From FEN-1191 sp036490715 (lineage in GTDB: Bacteria > Pseudomonadota > Gammaproteobacteria > Steroidobacterales > Steroidobacteraceae): DNA of 64,000 nt. The translations under genes and the position numbers were made by a program. Below the pieces are notes generated by a model. The model saw only the letters and a program-made list of their open reading frames with translations, ran no database searches and was not told the origin of the DNA. Location: assembly GCA_036490715.1 (NCBI GenBank), contig DASXDL010000031.1:68564-132563 (forward strand). Direction: 5' to 3'. The first letter of the stretch is position 1; each line of letters begins with the position of its first letter. Positions 1 to 9,244 of this stretch are shown one piece after another.

Positions 1-1
1 G

Positions 2-547
2 CCCGATCCGCAGGCGTGCCGGCGCCTGCACGCGGAGTTCTTCGGCCATTCGGACTGGAAGCAGTTCGATCGCGGCGGGCTGACCGAGTCCGAAGTCATC
101 GAGCGGCTGCAGACACGCCTCGGGCGCCCGCGCGAGCAACTGCGCTCGATCGTCGCTGCGACGAGCGCTTCGCTGGTCGAGAAGCCGGACACCGTGCGGT
201 TGCTGCGCTCACTGCAGCGCCGCGGCGTCGCGCTGTACTGCCTGTCGAACATGCCAAGCTCGATCTATCTGGAGGTGCAGAGCCGGCACAGCTTCTGGGA
301 TGTCTTCAAGGGCATCATCATCTCCGGCGAGGTGCGCATGAGCAAACCGGAACCGGAGCTGTTCGCGCACCTGCTCGAGCGCTTCGCGCTGCAGCCGCAG
401 GAGTCGGTGTTCATCGATGATCTGCCGGTCAACATCGAGGCCGCAGGCGCCGCCGGTCTGCACACGGTGTTGTTCCACGACGCCGCGCAGTGCGCTCGCG
501 ATCTGGAGCGCTGGTTTCCCTCGACGATCGACTCGACCAGCTACTGA
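2..547 (+). CDS. HAD-superfamily hydrolase, 5' truncated by window edge
   Basis: The reading frame is open from base 2, so the N-terminus with the nucleophile Asp motif lies outside the window. What remains (about 181 residues) contains the later HAD motifs: a Leu-Ser-Asn motif II (CLSNMPS), the conserved Lys of motif III in RMSKPEPELF, and the acidic motif IV FIDDLPVN followed by a typical NIEAAGAAGLHTVLF tail. This is the subclass-I HAD pattern found in phosphatases and haloacid dehalogenase-like enzymes of the YihX/epoxide-hydrolase N-domain type. Substrate cannot be told. It converges with the next gene, and the two stop codons overlap within 7 bases. Confidence 0.85.
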   Translation, partial: PDPQACRRLHAEFFGHSDWKQFDRGGLTESEVIERLQTRLGRPREQLRSIVAATSASLVEKPDTVRLLRSLQRRGVALYCLSNMPSSIYLEVQSRHSFWDVFKGIIISGEVRMSKPEPELFAHLLERFALQPQESVFIDDLPVNIEAAGAAGLHTVLFHDAAQCARDLERWFPSTIDSTSY

Positions 548-1296
548 ACGCTGCGACAGCCCGCGCGCCGCTGGATACAGGCCGTCTCCAGCTGCAATAC
601 CGCCGCGGCCACCGGGCTCAGGGCCGGCGCTAGCCGGATTCGCACCTCGGTTAGGGCATCGGTGCTGTCCTCCAGGCTCAGGATGCTAAGACCGCGGATC
701 GGAAGATTAGACACTTCGAGCATGCCCTGGGTGCCAAGGCCGCTGTGATTGGCCGGTGTGCTGTACTGGACCAACCGATCGCTCAGGTACTGCAGCTCGT
801 CGTCGGCATCGTGCTCGGCGCTGAATGAATTGTCCGGAATCAAATGCTCCTGTCGCACCTGGGTGATGAAGTCGGCAGCCACCAGCGGGAACAGCTGCGC
901 GGCCACGATCGCCACGTGAAAGCGCCCCGAAGTCTCGCGCGGCGAGGACTGGATCATGACCGCAGGGCCGGTGATCGATGGCAGCGGAAAGTAGGGCGGC
1001 TCGAGCGCCTTGGGCGTCACCAGCAGAATGCTGCCATTGGAGCCGGACCAGCCGTGGCAACTCCAGCGTTGCGGCGCATAGACGCCCGGTGTGCCTTCGG
1101 CCCGGTAGTACGCGAGCTGCGCGGCGATCGCGGGCGACACGTCGACGGGCATCGACTGGGCCGCCTGCATCCGGCCCGCACCCGGCTGTTCGTTTTCAGG
1201 ACAGGCGGCCACGGGCACCCGCGGCAACTCGGCGGCCGGCAGCGCCGCGCCGAGCGCTGACCAGGTCACCCACAGAATAACGGCAGCAATGCGCAT
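541..1296 (-). CDS. secreted protein of unknown function (251 aa)
   Basis: The N-terminus is a short hydrophobic stretch (about residues 3-22) ending in an Ala-rich segment, which fits a Sec signal peptide with cleavage near ALPAAE. The mature part has several Cys residues (PVAACPENE, WSCHGWSG and two near the C-terminus), consistent with an exported protein with disulfides. I recognise no domain. It lies between a convergent HAD gene and a divergent secreted protein gene whose start is 109 bases away, so the two may share a promoter region. The ATG has only a weak Shine-Dalgarno sequence. Function unknown. Confidence 0.6.
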   Translation of the reverse strand: MRIAAVILWVTWSALGAALPAAELPRVPVAACPENEQPGAGRMQAAQSMPVDVSPAIAAQLAYYRAEGTPGVYAPQRWSCHGWSGSNGSILLVTPKALEPPYFPLPSITGPAVMIQSSPRETSGRFHVAIVAAQLFPLVAADFITQVRQEHLIPDNSFSAEHDADDELQYLSDRLVQYSTPANHSGLGTQGMLEVSNLPIRGLSILSLEDSTDALTEVRIRLAPALSPVAAAVLQLETACIQRRAGCRSVQ

Positions 1297-1405
1297 CGTG
1301 GCAGCATCGTCCCGTAGGAATATGTCGTTCGCAAGCGGTTGGCAAGCCGATCCCGGTAGAATCTAGAGCGCCGATCGCCGATAACACCAGGATGAGGGAG
1401 CCGCC

Positions 1406-2725
1406 ATGCGTCTACGAGTGAGCCATCGGTGGGGCCTGATCAGCGCTGCCATCGCGCTGTTGACTGCGACCCCGGCAATGGCGGCATCGGATGGCCTGCA
1501 GGTGTACGACAATCCCGGCGGTGGTCAGGTCGTCTACGGGCCGGTTGATGCCAGCACGCCGCAGGCGGCGATGGCGGCCGTACTGCATTACGCGCACACC
1601 CGTTTTGGCGACACGCCGGTGGTCGGCAAGGCGTTCCAGTCGCGTGACGGACAGAACTTTGGCGCGTTCTTTACGCTGACGGCCAAATCCCAAGGCAACC
1701 AGCGCCTCGCCGGTCTTGCCATCGTTTCGCTGGCGCGCGGCGCGAAACCGGCGGCAGCCGTGCTCTACGATCAATCCAGTCGCTTCGCCAAGACCGAGCC
1801 GGCTCTGCTGCAGGCACTGAACCAGGCCTGGAAAACCGCCTCGACGCGGCCGGCATCGGGCGCTGCCGGCGCCGTCCCGCCGCTGACGCCGACCCCGTTT
1901 CCGGACGGCAGCGGTTCGGTCAGCCTGCCGGCCGGCTGGCGCGTCGCCTTCGCCTCGCATGGCGCGGCCAAGATCGAGGGGCCGAAGGGTGAGTCGGTGC
2001 TGCTGATGAATTCGTATGGGCCAATCTATGATCCGGGCAATCCGCAGGTCCAGGCGCGCATGCGCTATGCCAATCCCAACAACCCGCCGCTGCTGTGCCC
2101 GGACACCGACGCGCTGCACACCTACCTGTGCCTGCTGCAGCGCAGCCGGCCGCCACCGAGTTTTCAGCTGCAGAAATCGCAACCGCTGCCGCCGCAGCGC
2201 ATGGCGGTGCAGGCCATGCTGGTCGACGCCGATCTGGATATGCATGACGGTCGGGGCGTGCTCGCCTGCGAGCTCGGCCTGAGCATCACCGCGATGAGCC
2301 CAACCGCTGGCCGTACGCTGGGCATCAACGGCACCTGCGCACCGAAGTCGTCCATGCCGCAGGAACTGCCGACGCTCAAGGCCGTGTTCGACAGTTACTC
2401 GATGAACGGCCAGGTGGTGGCGAATCAGTACGCCGCCGATGCGCACCGCAGCCAGCAGGCGGGCGCCAATGCGCGTGCCCAGGCCAACGCCGCGCATGCC
2501 GCCGAAGATGCGCAGAGCGCGGCGTTTCAGGCGCACATGGACAACATCGATCGCTTCAGCAAGAGCTTTCAGAACTATCAGCTCGATCAGACCGAACTGC
2601 AGGACAACAACCAGAATGCGCGAGGTGCCGTGCCCAACTCGCTGGCCGATGCGCTGATCAAGGCCGATCCGGATCGCTTCCAGGCGGTGCCGACCCAGGA
2701 CTTCCTCAAGGGAGTCGATTTCTAG
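1406..2725 (+). CDS. secreted protein of unknown function with Ala/Gln-rich C-terminus (439 aa)
   Basis: A clear signal peptide (residues 1-26, LLTATPAMA cleavage region) opens the protein. The middle (about 30-330) is a globular unknown domain with a Pro/Thr-rich linker near residues 150-170. The last 100 residues are rich in Ala, Gln and Asn (for example QQAGANARAQANAAHAAEDA), likely helical or coiled, and end in a short hydrophilic tail. The start is supported by GAGGGAG about 6 bases upstream. The AEC transporter gene begins 12 bases after the stop, so the two are probably co-transcribed. I do not recognise the family and assign no function. Confidence 0.7.
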   Translation: MRLRVSHRWGLISAAIALLTATPAMAASDGLQVYDNPGGGQVVYGPVDASTPQAAMAAVLHYAHTRFGDTPVVGKAFQSRDGQNFGAFFTLTAKSQGNQRLAGLAIVSLARGAKPAAAVLYDQSSRFAKTEPALLQALNQAWKTASTRPASGAAGAVPPLTPTPFPDGSGSVSLPAGWRVAFASHGAAKIEGPKGESVLLMNSYGPIYDPGNPQVQARMRYANPNNPPLLCPDTDALHTYLCLLQRSRPPPSFQLQKSQPLPPQRMAVQAMLVDADLDMHDGRGVLACELGLSITAMSPTAGRTLGINGTCAPKSSMPQELPTLKAVFDSYSMNGQVVANQYAADAHRSQQAGANARAQANAAHAAEDAQSAAFQAHMDNIDRFSKSFQNYQLDQTELQDNNQNARGAVPNSLADALIKADPDRFQAVPTQDFLKGVDF

Positions 2726-2737
2726 GGCGCCGCATCG

Positions 2738-3634
2738 ATGAGCGCGCTGCTGCTGCTGTTCGTTTGCCTGGCACTGGGCATCCTGGTGGCGTACGTGTTC
2801 GCGCCGCCGGCCGGCATGGCCGCGTCGTTGAACTGGTGGGTGATCAACATTGCACTGCCGGCGCTGGTGCTCAATCTAGTGCCTCGACTGCAGTTTCAGT
2901 CGCAGTTCTGGTTCCTGGCGGCGGCCAACTGGGTCGTGTTCGCGGGTTCGGCATTGCTGTTCGCAGGCTTGGGCCGCGTCTATGGCTGGTCGCGCAGCCG
3001 GATCGGTGCGCTGATCCTGGTCGGTGGCCTGGGCAATACCGCCTTCATGGGTTACCCGATGATCGAGGCCATGCGCGGGCCGCAGGGCTTGTCGCTGGCG
3101 GTGGTCGGCGATCAGACCGGCTGCTTTACCGCGCTGGTGATCGGCGGCATGGCGGTGACGGTGATCTACGCCGGACGCGAGCTCAGTGCGCGCGAGGTGC
3201 TCAAGCAGATCGCGCGCTTTCCACCTTTCTTGGCACTGCTGATCGGACTTGCTTTGGGCCGGGCCGGCGATCCATTCCCGCTGCTGCATGAGGTGTGTGG
3301 GCGAATCGCCGCGACCTTGTCGCCGCTGGCGCTGTTCTCGGTCGGTCTGCAGCAGACACTGACCATCCCGCGCGCCAAGTTGCCGGTGATCGGCTGCTCG
3401 CTGGTGTGGAAACTTGGGATCGCTCCGGCGCTGTGCTATCTGGTGGCGCGCGCCACTGGCGTGGGCGGCCTGGTGCTGGTCGTCGGCGTGCTGCAGGCGG
3501 CGATGCCGCCGATGGTGTCCGCGGCGATTCTGGCCGAGCGTTATCGACTGGAGCCGGACCTCGCCAATGCAGTGCTGGGCATTGCGATTCTACTTTCGCT
3601 GGTCACCGTCCCCTGGATCAATGCGCTGCTGTGA
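2738..3634 (+). CDS. AEC (auxin efflux carrier) family permease (298 aa)
   Basis: This is an integral membrane protein with about ten hydrophobic segments in two repeats of five. The pattern GGLGNTAFMGYPMIEA in the first half and the LQAAMPPMVSAAILAERY segment near the C-terminus are typical of AEC family carriers (auxin efflux carrier/MdcF/YfdV relatives). Bacterial members are proposed to export or import small organic acids such as malonate or malate. Length is normal for the family. It follows a secreted unknown by 12 bases. A second AEC gene lies at about 58.8-59.7 kb; the two are clearly different paralogues. Confidence 0.88.
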   Translation: MSALLLLFVCLALGILVAYVFAPPAGMAASLNWWVINIALPALVLNLVPRLQFQSQFWFLAAANWVVFAGSALLFAGLGRVYGWSRSRIGALILVGGLGNTAFMGYPMIEAMRGPQGLSLAVVGDQTGCFTALVIGGMAVTVIYAGRELSAREVLKQIARFPPFLALLIGLALGRAGDPFPLLHEVCGRIAATLSPLALFSVGLQQTLTIPRAKLPVIGCSLVWKLGIAPALCYLVARATGVGGLVLVVGVLQAAMPPMVSAAILAERYRLEPDLANAVLGIAILLSLVTVPWINALL

Positions 3635-3645
3635 AGGAAAACTGA

Positions 3646-5232
3646 TCAGGCGCGTCGCGGGCTGACCAGACTGACGCTGGCCGCACTATTCGGGCTGCCA
3701 AGGCCGGTGCAGGCATCCCAGCCCGAGGCGGCCTCGAAATCGCCGTTGTTGCCCTGAGTGATATCGCGCAGCGCCGTGGGTTGCTGATAGAGCTTGGCGT
3801 TGAGAAACCCGACCGCGACGCCGTTGAGCTGATTGACGCGCGCGATCAGCGCGGCCCAGAGCGGTGCGACCGCACTGGTGCCGCCAATCACCGTGTCGGT
3901 GCCGTCGATGCGCACCTGGTAACCGGTCTCCGGATCGGCGCAGCCGCTGACATCCGGGACCCCGCGCATGTTCAGCGCTGCTTTCGTTCCGCCACTGCGC
4001 ACCACGCTTAAGCCCGTCTGCCATGTCGGCGTGGCAAACACGCTGCTGATGCCACCACCACTGGCGCCACCGCTGGCACCGTCATTCCAGACCACCTCGC
4101 TGCTGATACGATTCCCCGACGCATGCAGCGAGGTGCCGCCGCAGCCAATAGCGTGCGGACTGGAGGCGGGAAAGTCCGCGTGATCGCTGCCGTCGCTAAC
4201 GCCGTCGGAGGAGCCGCTGTCGCCGGAAGCCACGCAGATGGTGACACCGATGGCAGCCGCTGCCTGAAAAGCCTCATCCATGGCGGTCATGGCCTGCTGG
4301 GTCCAGCTCGACTCGGCGCTGCCCCAGCTGATCGATAGCACCGAGGGCCGATGGGTGGTGTCGTGAATGGCACTCGTCACGGCGTCGAGAAATCCGGCAT
4401 CAGTATTGGGGGCGAAGTAGACCGCGATGCGCGCCTGTGGCGCCACCGCGCCCACCACTTCGATGTCGAGCATGACCTCGCCATCCGGGCCGTTGGCATC
4501 GCCGGTGGGTGCATTCTTGCCTTGGTCGACCGAGACCGCCACGACCGTCGGCGCGGCCACACCCAAAGTATTGAAGTAGCTCTGCAGATCGTCCGGACGA
4601 TAACCACCACCCAACTCGATGATGCCGACACACTGGTTCGCCCCGGTGGCCGCGGGAAAGCCGTACAGATTTGCGATCTGAATCGGGGTATAAGACATCG
4701 CCGCGGCACTTGCCGGGCGCTTGCGGCTGCCGCTGAGCGGCCGGCGCAGCCGAAAATGCGTTTGCGCCTGCGGCCGATTGTCCAGACCGAGCACCGCTTC
4801 GACGATGCCATCCAGTGCAGCCGGCAGTTGAATCGTGCCAGAGCGTCCGCGATAGGTGCCGGCCCCGTGCGCGCAAAGCTGCAGGTGGACCGAGAACGCG
4901 CGACTGAACTGCTCGACCGTGCCGGACAGCACCACGGTGCGTCGTCCCGCGTGTTGCTGCACGGTGCTGATTCCCTGCGACGATGCGTAGTCGCGCACCG
5001 CCGCCAGGTCAGCCGCATCGGCACCATGCTGGCGTTCGAATTGTTCGCGGCTCAGGTGCGCGATCGCGCTGTCGCCGCGCACCAGCGCCGCGATGCGCGA
5101 CTGAAGCCCCGGCCGATCTCGCCGACGAACCAGCACACTGACTTCGAGCCGCTCGCCCGGATCCGCATCACCGAGCACCCGGATCCCCGGGAGCAGGGTG
5201 CGATCACTGCCTTTAAGCGCTACGGTCGCCAT
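3646..5232 (-). CDS. S53 family (sedolisin/kumamolisin-like) serine-carboxyl peptidase
   Basis: The product is 528 aa with a pro-kumamolisin activation domain (about 20-150) followed by a subtilisin-fold catalytic domain. The S53 residues are all visible: Glu252 and Asp256 in GEVMLDIEV, the oxyanion Asp338 in ASGDSGSSDG, and the nucleophile Ser453 in GGTSAVAP. The C-terminal DITQGNNGDF and SGWDACTGLG segments match the calcium site of the family. These enzymes are acid-active endopeptidases released by removal of the pro-domain. I see no Sec signal peptide; the N-terminus MATVALKGSDRTLLPG is typical of kumamolisins, whose export route is unclear. It converges with the AEC gene at an 11-base gap. 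Confidence 0.93.
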   Translation of the reverse strand: MATVALKGSDRTLLPGIRVLGDADPGERLEVSVLVRRRDRPGLQSRIAALVRGDSAIAHLSREQFERQHGADAADLAAVRDYASSQGISTVQQHAGRRTVVLSGTVEQFSRAFSVHLQLCAHGAGTYRGRSGTIQLPAALDGIVEAVLGLDNRPQAQTHFRLRRPLSGSRKRPASAAAMSYTPIQIANLYGFPAATGANQCVGIIELGGGYRPDDLQSYFNTLGVAAPTVVAVSVDQGKNAPTGDANGPDGEVMLDIEVVGAVAPQARIAVYFAPNTDAGFLDAVTSAIHDTTHRPSVLSISWGSAESSWTQQAMTAMDEAFQAAAAIGVTICVASGDSGSSDGVSDGSDHADFPASSPHAIGCGGTSLHASGNRISSEVVWNDGASGGASGGGISSVFATPTWQTGLSVVRSGGTKAALNMRGVPDVSGCADPETGYQVRIDGTDTVIGGTSAVAPLWAALIARVNQLNGVAVGFLNAKLYQQPTALRDITQGNNGDFEAASGWDACTGLGSPNSAASVSLVSPRRA

Positions 5233-5442
5233 GGGTTCTCAGCCTGTGGGCTCTGGAAATTTAAACCGATCGCCGCGTCCGCGCGAACCTGTACGCCCAG
5301 CGGTTGCGGCCCTATCTAAGGGTGCTCATTCCGGTAATGTTCTCACCGTTTTCGGCGACGGCGTTTTTATTTGTGCCACGGTTACCCGTTAAGGTCATAC
5401 GATTCAAATAACACGTCACCGGGCCGGCGTTCCGATAGCGCC

Positions 5443-5477
5443 GAGGTGGGCGGCGCACCGAGGGCGCCGCCCACCTG
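5443..5477 (-). terminator. GC-rich hairpin downstream of the MFS symporter gene
   Basis: A perfect 13-bp inverted repeat (5444-5456 pairing with 5464-5476) has a 7-base loop, and it lies 6 bases past the stop codon of the minus-strand MFS gene. There is no T-run after it on the minus strand, so it is either a weak intrinsic terminator or an mRNA-stabilising 3' hairpin. The remaining 200 bases up to the S53 gene start show no other clear element. Confidence 0.55.
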
Positions 5478-5482
5478 GGTCC

Positions 5483-7141
5483 TTAGGTCAGAGTCCGATC
5501 CTTGGTCTCCGGCAGTGCCAGCGCGCCGATCACCACCGTCATCAACGCCACGATGATCGGGTAGCGCAGGCCGTAGTAGATGTCTCCGGACAGTGCCACG
5601 AGCGCGAACGACACGGTCGGCAGAAAACCGCCGAACCAGCCGTTGCCGATGTGGTAGGGCAGCGACATCGAGGTATAGCGGATGCGCGCCGGGAACAGCT
5701 CGATCAGCCACGCGGCGATCGGTCCGTAAACCATGGTCACGTAGATGACCAGGATGACCAGCAGCAGCAACACCATCGGGTAGTTGATCTGATCCGGATT
5801 GGCCTTGGCAGGGTAACCGGCACCTTTCAATGCGCCCGTCAGGGTTTTCGAGAACGCCTCGCTAGCGCCCTTGAATTCCGCCGCCGACATGGCACCGCCC
5901 TCGACCGAGGCGATCGGCGTGGCATCGCCGACATGCACCTCGGCCACGCCGCCGACCGGACCGGCCTGATTCCTGTAGGGAACGCCGGCCTTGGCGAGCG
6001 CCGCCTTGGCGATGTCGCAGGAACGGATGAATTTCTTCTTGCCCACCGGATCGAACTGGAACGAGCACGCGTTCGGATCGGCGACCACGGTGACCGGGGC
6101 GTTGGTCGAGGCACTCTCGATGGCCGGATTGGCGTAGTGCGTCAGGCCTTTGAAGATCGGCACGTAGGTGACGGCCGCGAGCAAGCAACCCACCAGCACG
6201 ATCTTCTTGCGCCCGATGCGGTCCGACAGACTGCCGAAGACGATGAAGAACGGCGTTGCGATCAACAGCGCTCCGGCAATGAGCAGATTGGCCGGTTGTG
6301 CCGCCACCTTGAGCACCTGGGTCAGGAAGAACAGCGCATAGAACTGGCCGCAGTACCAGACCACCGCCTGACCGGCGGTGGCGCCGAGCAGCGCCAGAAT
6401 GACGATGCGCAGGTTGCCCCAGCGCGCGAAGGACTCGGTCAGGGGCGCGGTCGAGCGCGTGCCCGTGGCCTTCATTTCCACGAACACCGGTGACTCGGCC
6501 AGCTGCAGTCGGATATAGACCGAGATGGCGAGCAACAAGATCGAGGCCAGGAACGGGATGCGCCAGCCCCAAGTGTCAAAGTCCGCGCCAAGCCAGTTGC
6601 GACACAGCAGTATCACCAGCAGGCTTAAAAATAAGCCCAGCGTCGCCGTGGTCTGAATCCAGCTCGTATACAGTCCGCGCTTGCCAGCCGGCGCATGCTC
6701 ACCGACGTAGGTGGCCGCACCGCCGTACTCGCCGCCCAGGGCCAGTCCCTGCAGCAGCCGTAACGCGATCAACGCCACCGGCGCCAGCACGCCGACGCTG
6801 GTATAGCTGGGCAGTACACCGACCAGTGCGGTCGACAGGCCCATGATCACGATCGTGATCAGGAAGGTGTGTTTGCGGCCCACCAGGTCTCCCAGACGGC
6901 CAAACACCAGGGCGCCAAACGGGCGCACCGCGAAGCCGGCTGCAAACGCCAGCAGCGCGAAGATAAAGCCGGTGGTCTCGTTGACCCCGGAAAAGAACTG
7001 TTTGGAAATGATCGCCGCCAGCGACCCGTAGAGGTAGAAGTCGTACCACTCGAATACGGTTCCGAGGCTCGAAGCGAAGATGACCCGACGATGCGCCTTG
7101 TCGATGCCCGACTGGTAGGCGGGCAGCGTGCTGGTGGCCAT
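5483..7141 (-). CDS. MFS transporter, metabolite:H+ symporter (MHS) type
   Basis: This 552-aa, twelve-helix permease resembles the MHS branch of the major facilitator superfamily (ShiA/KgtP/ProP relatives). The N-terminus ASSLGTVFEWYDFYLYGSL is the family hallmark, and RPFGALVFGRLGDLVGRK is the canonical loop 2-3 motif. Between the second-half helices (residues about 315-425) there is a hydrophilic, Cys-containing insert of roughly 100 residues, probably periplasmic, seen in a subset of 540-560 aa MHS proteins. The start at 7141 is chosen because AAGGAGT lies 8 bases upstream; an in-frame extension to 7243 lacks such a site. Substrate is likely a mono- or dicarboxylate or an osmolyte, but this is inference. 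Confidence 0.9.
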   Translation of the reverse strand: MATSTLPAYQSGIDKAHRRVIFASSLGTVFEWYDFYLYGSLAAIISKQFFSGVNETTGFIFALLAFAAGFAVRPFGALVFGRLGDLVGRKHTFLITIVIMGLSTALVGVLPSYTSVGVLAPVALIALRLLQGLALGGEYGGAATYVGEHAPAGKRGLYTSWIQTTATLGLFLSLLVILLCRNWLGADFDTWGWRIPFLASILLLAISVYIRLQLAESPVFVEMKATGTRSTAPLTESFARWGNLRIVILALLGATAGQAVVWYCGQFYALFFLTQVLKVAAQPANLLIAGALLIATPFFIVFGSLSDRIGRKKIVLVGCLLAAVTYVPIFKGLTHYANPAIESASTNAPVTVVADPNACSFQFDPVGKKKFIRSCDIAKAALAKAGVPYRNQAGPVGGVAEVHVGDATPIASVEGGAMSAAEFKGASEAFSKTLTGALKGAGYPAKANPDQINYPMVLLLLVILVIYVTMVYGPIAAWLIELFPARIRYTSMSLPYHIGNGWFGGFLPTVSFALVALSGDIYYGLRYPIIVALMTVVIGALALPETKDRTLT

Positions 7142-7481
7142 TGGTAAGACTCCTTGTATACCTTGTTGTCTGATATTAGCGGTCGCGTGGGTCCCGCGAC
7201 TTCCCCGACCAAAGTCTAAACTGGCCCGGGAGCCGCACGCCAACGAATCTTTGCCCGGGGCGGTCTTGGAGCAGAAAGCTCCACGACGGCATTAAGACAG
7301 TTTCGTGACGGCCCTGGCCCGACCCCCCGGGAATGCAAGCGATTGGATGCTGCGGGCAAGCCGCATCCTCAATCGTTTTGACGGAATAGGCCTGCCAGCC
7401 GGGTCAGACCCTTATCGCCGCGCAGCAATACCTCGTCCGGCGCGGCCTCGGTACTATGCGGACCAGCAGGGGAGTGAACGC
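7142..7481. other. divergent intergenic region with a small hairpin
   Basis: These 340 bases separate the divergent MFS symporter and a secreted-protein gene and must hold both promoters. A short GTATAC core with partial flanking symmetry lies at about 7155-7165, just upstream of the MFS Shine-Dalgarno, and resembles GntR/FCD-type operator cores. A 6-bp stem (7182-7187 with 7195-7200) follows. Nothing else stands out. Confidence 0.3.
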
Positions 7482-7976
7482 ATGCAATCTCTACGATCGA
7501 TCCGCGTCACACCGGAACATTGGGCGTGCCTGGCGGTGCTGCTCGTGGCTGGTATATCAGGACGAACCGCCTGGGCGGCACCCGCTCCGCTGCCCCCGGA
7601 ACTTAAGGCCTGCACGCTCGAGAAAGACGATCAGGCGCGACTGACTTGCTACGACCAGGCAATGACGCGGCTGACCACGGGGCCGGGGGAGTCTTACGGG
7701 CTGTCTGCCGAGCAGATGCGCAAGGCAACCCCACAGTCGGCGCCCGAAAAGGCCAAAACCACCGCTCTGTCATCGACCGTGACCACCGCCACCGTCCAGG
7801 CCGATGGACGCCAGCTCATCCGGCTGGCTAACGGCCAGACCTGGCTACAGAGTGATGCCTATGACGTGATCCAGGTCAGATCCGGCGATTCGGTGACGAT
7901 CAAGCCAGGCCTGCTGGGGTCGTATTTTCTCTATACGTCGTCCGGTGCAGCCACTCGAGTGACGCGCTCCAAGTGA
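7482..7976 (+). CDS. secreted protein, unknown function (164 aa)
   Basis: The start at 7482 has GGGGAGTG seven bases upstream; longer in-frame starts have no ribosome site. A signal peptide (about 1-32, ending ISGRTAWAAP) is followed by a Cys-containing helix-like motif LKACTLEKDDQARLTCYDQAM, which recurs in many small proteobacterial periplasmic proteins. The C-terminal segment LANGQTWLQSDAYDVIQVRSGDSV followed by a GLLGSYFLYTSS strand pattern looks like a small beta domain seen in the same proteins. No enzymatic motif is present. It converges with the Old Yellow Enzyme gene. Confidence 0.7.
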   Translation: MQSLRSIRVTPEHWACLAVLLVAGISGRTAWAAPAPLPPELKACTLEKDDQARLTCYDQAMTRLTTGPGESYGLSAEQMRKATPQSAPEKAKTTALSSTVTTATVQADGRQLIRLANGQTWLQSDAYDVIQVRSGDSVTIKPGLLGSYFLYTSSGAATRVTRSK

Positions 7977-8017
7977 TGTCCGGCGTTGCCTGTGCAAAGT
8001 CTTAGACTCTGAGCGAG

Positions 8018-9139
8018 TCAGGTCTCGCCACTGCCTTCAAGATCAAATAGCGAGCGGTATTGGCGTGGCTGCGACCGCAGATATTGCTCGGGCGCGCGCA
8101 CATGGCCGCCCAGATCGGCCGCCGCATGCCACGGCCAGCGCGGGTCGTAGAGAATGGTGCGTGCCAGTGCGATCAGATCAGCATCGCCGGTCGCAATGAT
8201 GGCTTCCGCCTGCGCGTAGTCGGTGATCAGGCCGACGGCCACCACCGGCAGCGAAGTGGCTTGCTTGACCGCTCGCGCGAGCGGCACCTGGTAGCTCGGG
8301 CCGGCTGGGATCGCCTGACGCGGATCAAGGCCACCGCTGGAGACGTGGATCACCGAGCACCCGTGCGACTCAAGCGCGCGCGCAAACACGGTCGTCTGCC
8401 CGATATTCCATCCGCCCTCGACCCAGTCGGTTCCCGACACGCGCACGCTGACCGGCTTGTCCGCTGGGAAGGCGCGGCGAACCGCGTCGAATACCTCGAG
8501 CGGAAAGCGCATCCGATTCTCAAGGCTACCGCCATAGTCATCGTCACGCCGATTGGATAGCGGCGAGAGAAACTCGTGCAGCAAATAGCCATGCGCGCAA
8601 TGAATTTGCACCGCATCGATGCCAAGACGCGCGGCGCGCCGCGCCGCCGTGGCGAACGCTTCGCGCACGCGCGCCATGTCCTGTGGCTGCAACGCCTGCG
8701 GCGCATGATCGCCGCGGCCGAAGGGCACCGCGGAGGGTGCAATGGTCTGCCAGCCGTTGGGCGCCCCAGCGGCAATCTGCGCGCCGCCTTTCCAGGGCAC
8801 TTCGGTCGACGCTTTGCGGCCCGCATGCGCCAGTTGCAGCGCGATCGGTATATCGGAATGCCGGCGGATCGTCTTCAGAACGGCCGCCATGGCGGCTTCG
8901 GTCGCCTCATCATAGAGGCCGGAGTCGGCGTAAGTGATGCGGCCTTGTGGCTCGACCGCGGTGGCCTCGATGGTCAGCAGTGCTGCGCCGGACAGCGCCA
9001 GATGGCCCAGGTGGATGACGTGCCAGTCCGTCAGGCAACCCTCGACCGCCGAGTACTGGCACATCGGTGCAATGACGATGCGGTTGACCAACTTAAGATC
9101 GCCGATGGTCAACGGCTCGAACAGTTTTGGCCCGCTCAT
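8018..9139 (-). CDS. NADH:flavin oxidoreductase, Old Yellow Enzyme family (YqjM/XenA class)
   Basis: The 373-aa TIM-barrel flavoenzyme shows the thermophilic-like/YqjM subclass signature: Cys in APMCQYSA near residue 27, the substrate-anchoring pair in IHCAHGYLLHEFLSP, the NRRDDDYGGSLENRMRF block, and the FMN phosphate loop near GLITDYAQAEAI and DLIALARTILYDP. Members reduce activated C=C bonds of enones and nitro compounds with NAD(P)H and FMN. Length and all sequence blocks are complete. It is transcribed alone, convergent with the upstream small secreted protein gene, with 105 bases to the lipoprotein gene behind it. Confidence 0.95.
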   Translation of the reverse strand: MSGPKLFEPLTIGDLKLVNRIVIAPMCQYSAVEGCLTDWHVIHLGHLALSGAALLTIEATAVEPQGRITYADSGLYDEATEAAMAAVLKTIRRHSDIPIALQLAHAGRKASTEVPWKGGAQIAAGAPNGWQTIAPSAVPFGRGDHAPQALQPQDMARVREAFATAARRAARLGIDAVQIHCAHGYLLHEFLSPLSNRRDDDYGGSLENRMRFPLEVFDAVRRAFPADKPVSVRVSGTDWVEGGWNIGQTTVFARALESHGCSVIHVSSGGLDPRQAIPAGPSYQVPLARAVKQATSLPVVAVGLITDYAQAEAIIATGDADLIALARTILYDPRWPWHAAADLGGHVRAPEQYLRSQPRQYRSLFDLEGSGET

Positions 9140-9244
9140 GGGTATCTCATGGCTAGGCGTGCAGCGCGCATCGGCCGCCGAACTCTAGCAACAGTCCAGG
9201 GTCTTGCGCCGGCAGATCCTGCTCGACACGGGCGGCTGCGGCGA

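Noticed and set aside
4351..5319. A 322-codon plus-strand open frame opposite the S53 peptidase
   Set aside because: Antisense to the pro-domain and catalytic core; no motif and no ribosome site.
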